NCBI RefSeq assembly: GCF_008084145.1
Contig: NZ_VSDO01000002.1
Span: 1,178,001 to 1,242,000, forward strand
Reading direction: 5' to 3'
Origin: Paenibacillus faecis
Lineage (GTDB): Bacteria; Bacillota; Bacilli; Paenibacillales; Paenibacillaceae
Length of the DNA stretch: 64,000 bases
Position numbers and translations under genes: made by a program. The first letter of the stretch is position 1, and each line of letters opens with the position of its first letter. The notes beneath the pieces are model-generated. The model worked only from the letters and a program-made list of their open reading frames with translations, ran no database searches and was not told the origin of the DNA. This document shows, one piece after another, positions 63,281 through 64,000 of the stretch.

Positions 63281-63748
63281 ATGGCAGTAACCGCCAAAAA
63301 CGGGAAGTATTTTTATGCCTGGAGCAAAGTACTCCCGGATGGATCCTTTTACCTGCCGGGTCAAGCCCTGCAGGAATATCACATCCGCACGGATTCAAAC
63401 GTCATTCTCATGTCGGGTCGAAACACCGTCAAAGGTTTCAGCGTGGTCTGCAAGGAACTGATCGACAATTCACCCCTGGCGAAAATATTTGCCAGCCTGC
63501 CGCAGCTCCGAAATTTTTCCATCCCTGAAGGGCGGACGATATGCTTCAAAGAACGGTTATTCTGCTGGACTTATCTGGGGCGTGATCAATACATCCGGCT
63601 GCCGCTTGAGACCTGGGAGGAGTTTGGCGTGTCGCCCGGTGAGAAGCTGCTTAGTTTAAGAGCCACGCATCTGGCGTTCAACAACCTGGCGGACGGACCA
63701 TACATCGAACTGGCCAAACAGGTCCGGGGAGTACCCGTGTACGAATGA
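63281..63748 (+). CDS. Protein with two degenerate AbrB-like hairpin segments
   Basis: The 155-residue protein appears duplicated: residues about 20-55 (SFYLPGQALQEYHIRTDSNV then ILMSGRNTVKGF) and about 105-140 (IRLPLETWEEFGVSPGEK then LLSLRATHLAFNNL). Both echo the SpoVT-AbrB pattern of LPxxxxxxxGxxPGDxLxxxR. The middle carries CFKERLFCW. It could bind DNA as a dimer-of-hairpins, but no clear DNA-binding basic cluster is present, so this is a tentative reading. The AGGGGAATC upstream is a weak ribosome site. Confidence 0.7.
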   Translation: MAVTAKNGKYFYAWSKVLPDGSFYLPGQALQEYHIRTDSNVILMSGRNTVKGFSVVCKELIDNSPLAKIFASLPQLRNFSIPEGRTICFKERLFCWTYLGRDQYIRLPLETWEEFGVSPGEKLLSLRATHLAFNNLADGPYIELAKQVRGVPVYE

Positions 63749-63780
63749 ACCGAGGAGATGAGATGCCTGTTGAAAGACCT

Positions 63781-63814
63781 GGCACTTTCGCGTTTTTGCG
63801 AAGGTGCCTTTTTA
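63781..63814 (+). terminator. Terminator of the AbrB-like gene
   Basis: GGCACTTTCGC / GCGAAGGTGCC (one wobble) with a 6-base loop and T5. Confidence 0.8.
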
Positions 63815-63843
63815 TGGTTGTTCAGCGGATTACCAGCCGGGTA

Positions 63844-63858
63844 ATGTACACTGTACAT
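63844..63858. promoter_or_regulatory. 15-bp palindrome upstream of the alcohol dehydrogenase gene
   Basis: ATGTACA-C-TGTACAT is perfectly symmetric and ends 22 bases before the start codon, in the position of an operator. The regulator is unknown. Confidence 0.5.
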
Positions 63859-63880
63859 CACCAAAGAAAGGGGACACCTT

Positions 63881-64000
63881 ATGAAGGCACTGACTTATCA
63901 AGGGAAACAGAAGGTAAGGGTGAAAGAGGTTCCGGACGCGAAGCTGGTGAAAAAGGACGATATCGTCGTACGCGTCACTTCGACGGCGATCTGCGGATCG
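63881..64000 (+). CDS. Zinc-dependent alcohol dehydrogenase, N-terminal part
   Basis: Only 40 residues are in the window; the rest lies beyond the right edge. The opening MKALTYQGKQKVRVKEVPD, followed by IVVRVTSTAICGS, is typical of medium-chain zinc alcohol dehydrogenases, and the Cys is the first catalytic-zinc ligand. The substrate cannot be judged. AAAGAAAGGGG precedes the ATG, and a 15-bp palindrome lies just upstream. Confidence 0.88.
   Translation, partial: MKALTYQGKQKVRVKEVPDAKLVKKDDIVVRVTSTAICGS

Overview
The window looks like chromosome of a spore-forming, Gram-positive Paenibacillaceae bacterium, most likely Paenibacillus. GC content is moderate to high. There are strong AGGAGG-type ribosome sites with frequent TTG and GTG starts, T-box leaders, a cwlJ-gerQ spore germination pair behind a consensus sigma-E promoter, and Bacillus-like cell-wall genes. 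No rRNA, tRNA, CRISPR array, prophage or insertion sequence was recognised. All identifications come from reading motifs and recalled families; nothing was searched.

Layout. 0-4.2 kb: pyruvate dehydrogenase operon pdhA(partial)-pdhB-pdhC-pdhD. 4.3-9.8 kb: secreted protein, cupin, uppP, GNAT, NUDIX, TmrB-like kinase, thyA-dfrA. 9.9-13.9 kb: gltD and topB. 13.9-15.6 kb (minus): HAD hydrolase and ArsR-type regulator. 15.9-20.7 kb: tight operon of ABC ATPase, repeat lipoprotein, response regulator, histidine kinase and GNAT. 20.7-27.4 kb: glycogen/maltodextrin island (glgC minus, glgB-glgA plus, GH13 amylase minus). 27.7-30.1 kb: polar amino-acid ABC importer. 30.3-31.9 kb: LysM-3D cell-wall protein and a polysaccharide deacetylase. 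32.0-35.9 kb: overlapping operon pyrK-pyrD-(LpdD-like)-moeA-mobB. 35.9-37.7 kb (minus): XerS-type recombinase and a spermidine-synthase-like protein. 37.9-39.7 kb: marR divergent from an MFS gene that carries a frameshift. 39.8-42.1 kb: two leucine T-boxes in tandem, then leuA. 42.2-47.9 kb: ldh, a second deacetylase behind a WalR-like repeat array, a BNR-repeat lipoprotein and a STAND-LuxR regulator. 48.0-53.4 kb: orphan ilvB, a 61-residue Cys-rich protein, DUF2500 protein, FAD oxidoreductase, cwlJ-gerQ. 53.7-64 kb: CNNM/CorC protein, ECF sigma and its putative anti-sigma, DksA-like protein, MFS, M29 aminopeptidase, KtrB-type transporter, AI-2E family protein, an AbrB-like protein and the start of a zinc alcohol dehydrogenase.

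Most of this is core metabolism and envelope biology. The parts that deserve a second look are: the small LpdD-like flavin-chaperone candidate embedded between pyrKD and molybdenum-cofactor genes, with an Fnr-like palindrome upstream; the duplicated leucine T-box; the 11-bp-phased TGTAA array ahead of a deacetylase; the short Cys-rich protein with a second Fnr/Rex-like palindrome; and the ABC-ATPase/lipoprotein/two-component operon that lacks a permease.
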